The position numbers were made by a program, and so were the translations under genes. The notes beneath the pieces were generated by a model, which worked only from the letters and a program-made list of their open reading frames with translations, was not told the origin of the DNA and did no database searches. Positions 62,901-64,000 of a stretch of DNA of 64,000 nucleotides are shown in pieces. Every line of letters starts with the position of its first letter. Positions within the stretch are counted from its first letter, which is position 1. The stretch comes from Buttiauxella izardii (GTDB lineage Bacteria > Pseudomonadota > Gammaproteobacteria > Enterobacterales > Enterobacteriaceae), in NCBI RefSeq assembly GCF_003601925.1, contig NZ_QZWH01000013.1, forward strand, positions 1-64,000, in the 5' to 3' direction.

Positions 62901-63545
62901 ATCGCCAAAAATCTGCACTTCAAGATGACGGGCGCGGTCGACAAAACGTTCGATAAACACGCCATCGTCGCTGAAAAACTGCTGGCCCATGCGTTTAACG
63001 CTCGCCCAGGCGTCGCTTAGTTCTGTTTCATCTTCACAACGCGTCAGGCCAATCCCCCCGCCGCCTGCGGTGGTTTTCAGCATCACCGGATAACCAATTT
63101 CTGCGGCGGCCAGTTGCGCTTCTTTTAGCGTTAACAGCAAGCCGGTTCCCGGCGTCATCGGCACATCGGCTTTAAACGCCAGTTCGCGGGCGCAGTGTTT
63201 CAGGCCAAAATCGCGGATTTGTTCAGCTGTCGGGCCGATAAACACCAGCCCATTTTCATCACACGCCTGCGCAAATTCAGCCCGTTCGGATAAAAATCCG
63301 TAGCCGGGGAAAATCGCCTGTGCGCCGCTTTGTTTAGCCGCAGCAATGATTTTCTCGATATCCAGATAACTTTCCGCCGCTTTCTCGCCGCCCATCGCAA
63401 TCGCCACATCGGCATCTTTCACATGTTGCGCATTGGCGTCGGGTTCGGAGTACACCGCCACGCTGGCGATGCCCATTTTTTTCAATGTCTTAATGGCGCG
63501 AACGGCAATTTCACCGCGGTTGGCTATCAATACTGAGCTAAACAT
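59925..63545 (-). CDS. uca: urea carboxylase (biotin-dependent)
   Basis: 1206 aa. It carboxylates urea to allophanate with ATP and bicarbonate, the first half of the urea amidolyase route. Domains in order: biotin carboxylase (1-450; IFPGYGFLSERAEFAQACDE near 80, TTAGGGGIGLTRCEDETE near 160); KipA/AHS2-like (about 460-770; SVQDSPGRLGYWDIGVPPSG near 465); KipI/AHS1-like (about 805-1030); biotinyl domain with EAMKME, biotin Lys near 1170. ATG 63545 has GAGGAG six bases upstream; earlier ATGs lie over the ribosome binding site. It follows atzF by 10 bp. Confidence 0.95.
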   Translation of the reverse strand: MFSSVLIANRGEIAVRAIKTLKKMGIASVAVYSEPDANAQHVKDADVAIAMGGEKAAESYLDIEKIIAAAKQSGAQAIFPGYGFLSERAEFAQACDENGLVFIGPTAEQIRDFGLKHCARELAFKADVPMTPGTGLLLTLKEAQLAAAEIGYPVMLKTTAGGGGIGLTRCEDETELSDAWASVKRMGQQFFSDDGVFIERFVDRARHLEVQIFGDGKGKVVALGERDCSLQRRNQKVVEETPAPNLPQATREAIHAAAVALGESVNYRSAGTVEFIYDAARDAFYFLEVNTRLQVEHPVTEMVTGLDLIECMINVAAGVTLDWQRMAQAPKGASIEVRIYAEDALKNFQPSPGVLTDVYFPQDVRVDGWVSTGSEVSAFYDPMIAKVIVYGEDRQQALSKLNTALAATRLHGIATNLDYLRQIVQLAEFKAGMMWTRLLDSVVYQAHAIEVLEPGTWSSVQDSPGRLGYWDIGVPPSGPMDDFAFRLANRIVGNHPSAAGLEFTLQGPTLRFHSAATIALTGADCPATLDDEAVPYWQPVIVKAGQTLKLGRATSGCRTYLAVRNGIDVPVYLGSRSTFALGQFGGHAGRTLRVADVLAISQPCLTACTTPAPISLPQTPEPAVIPQYSDVWEIGVLYGPHGAPDFFTPESMQTFFDAEWQVHYNSNRLGVRLVGPKPEWTRADGGEAGLHPSNVHDCEYAIGAVNFTGDFPVILTRDGPSLGGFVCPVTIAKAELWKVGQVKPGDLIRFHAITFEHAQSLEIAQDVAVTNLLHVLNLPDIHPSITPTTTSSAAILAELPQQDELPAVVYRQAGDNYVLIEYGDNVLDLALRLRIYLLMKAIKQAGVSGIEELSPGVRSLQVRYDSQHISQSQLLTLLLGLEKQLGDVTKLKIPSRIVHLPMAFEDSATLAAVERYKETVRADAPWLPNNVDFIQRTNGLAHRDEVKQILFDASYLILGLGDVYLGAPCAVPLDPRHRLLSSKYNPARTWTAEGTVGIGGMYMCIYGMDSPGGYQLVGRTLPIWNKFLKNEQFGDEPWLLKFFDQVRFYPVSEDELTEFRTAFREGRAQVRIEEVEFDFAAYTAFLTDNAEDIDDFRTRQQSAFEREVANWKEQETAAVASAMSAEQEVEEDQEGHLVSADLNGNIWKILVEPGQSVKQGEPLIVVEAMKMELMVAAPCDGTVIRISCQQGRPVGPGDALLWLDAV

Positions 63546-63555
63546 GGTCATCTCC

Positions 63556-64000
63556 TCAGGCGTTGTGGTGACGGGCAAGCCAGGCTTTCCAGCCGCCCCA
63601 CGCGGTAATATCCGTGGCGTCGTTTAGTGCTGCGGGTTCGCAAATAAACCCTTTCACGTTCCTGCCGTCTTCAAGTGTCAAGGTGCCAATCCCCAGCGGT
63701 GCGGGGATTTCTGCGACAAATTCGCCGAAGCGCGCCAGTGGGATATCCCAAAGTTCCACGACAATCGGCTGCCCGGCATCGCTTTTGGCAAGGCCTGGTT
63801 TTGGCGGTTGAGTGTTGGCAAGCGCGTAAAGGCGGTAATTGGCAGCGGTGCGTGATTCTTCGATAAACACCGCGCTGCGCGTGGTGAGCTGGTGGTTGAG
63901 TGGCATTCCGCGCAGATGTGCGCCCACGACCGCAACTCGCACGTGATTTGGTGAAAGAGTTGCGGCATGGCTCGCAAAAAGCGTTTTATCCGTGGCACCC
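63556..64000 (-). CDS. atzF: allophanate hydrolase, 3' part (cut by the window end)
   Basis: The last 147 codons of a gene that continues beyond 64000. The AtzF/Dur1 C-terminal domain is clear: VVGAHLRGMPLNHQLTTRSA, FIEESRTAANYRLYALAN, AEIPAPLGIGTLTLEDGR and ITAWGGWKAWLARHHNA. The amidase domain must lie outside. Allophanate hydrolase finishes urea breakdown to ammonia and CO2. It is 10 bp upstream of uca, so the two form an operon. A start at 63942 GTG is not real; the frame is open to the edge. Confidence 0.93.
   Translation of the reverse strand, partial: GATDKTLFASHAATLSPNHVRVAVVGAHLRGMPLNHQLTTRSAVFIEESRTAANYRLYALANTQPPKPGLAKSDAGQPIVVELWDIPLARFGEFVAEIPAPLGIGTLTLEDGRNVKGFICEPAALNDATDITAWGGWKAWLARHHNA

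Noticed and set aside
1..64000. tRNA, rRNA or known small RNA genes
   Set aside because: None recognised on reading; a covariance-model scan would be needed to exclude short RNAs.

Overview
The window is chromosomal DNA of a member of the Enterobacteriaceae. The best anchors are two blocks with Escherichia-like gene order. One is uxaB, a diguanylate cyclase, glsB-sad-ptrR. The other is sotB-marC, marRAB, eamA-ydeE. The MarR GTG start, the two MarR half-site palindromes and the marbox are all recognisable. Short extragenic REP palindromes fit the same assignment. I do not call a genus; a giant cyclic glucan synthase and a urea amidolyase cluster exclude a plain E. coli K-12-like backbone.

Layout. 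0-8.6 kb: one very large cyclic beta-1,2-glucan synthase gene (minus strand). 8.9-18.9 kb: a patchwork of small accessory genes (two metallo-beta-lactamase-fold proteins, two LysR regulators, a YdcZ pair, GNATs, a Nudix-VOC-GNAT operon, unknown small proteins) with several broken genes: a SnoaL-like stub, a small gene with an early amber codon, and an ABC-F ATPase with internal in-frame deletions. 19-21.4 kb: a chemoreceptor without a periplasmic domain, a SYLF/Ysc84-type lipoprotein and a small tail-anchored protein. 21.5-28.1 kb: two divergent FecBCD-type ABC importers separated by a near-perfect ModE operator. With a signal-less ModA-like protein next door, this points to a molybdate (oxyanion) uptake locus. 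28-33 kb: an Rrf2 regulator divergent from a flavin oxidoreductase, a kinase-fold protein, a VF530 protein, dsbG and a medium-chain dehydrogenase. 33-43 kb: conserved core genes uxaB to sotB.

43.5-47.4 kb is the most unusual part. In the ancestral order marC lies directly against the marO operator and marRAB. Here about 3.5 kb of AT-richer DNA separates them, flanked by a 178-bp direct repeat (about 98% identical) made of the marC 5' end and its upstream region. The insert carries an overlapping hcp / Tlde1-like L,D-transpeptidase effector / small membrane protein operon (an orphan type VI secretion cargo cassette), a phage-type HTH protein, a DUF2971 protein and a coiled-coil gene preceded by a consensus LexA box. 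Intact marC is now cut off from marO and lies downstream of the effector cassette on the same strand. A 36-codon marC stub remains next to marO.

48.5-53.4 kb: eamA, ydeE, a two-GNAT fusion protein and an AT-rich two-gene orphan cassette. 53.5-64 kb: a complete urea-scavenging cluster, all on the minus strand: allophanate hydrolase (cut by the window end), urea carboxylase, a GntR regulator and the urea importer urtABCDE. Three of its gene junctions hold the same family of palindromic extragenic repeats, one of them expanded as a 36-bp tandem array. Urea would be imported by UrtABCDE, carboxylated with ATP and bicarbonate to allophanate by the biotin enzyme, and hydrolysed to ammonia and CO2 by AtzF.

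All assignments come from reading the sequence and from family knowledge; no database search was run.
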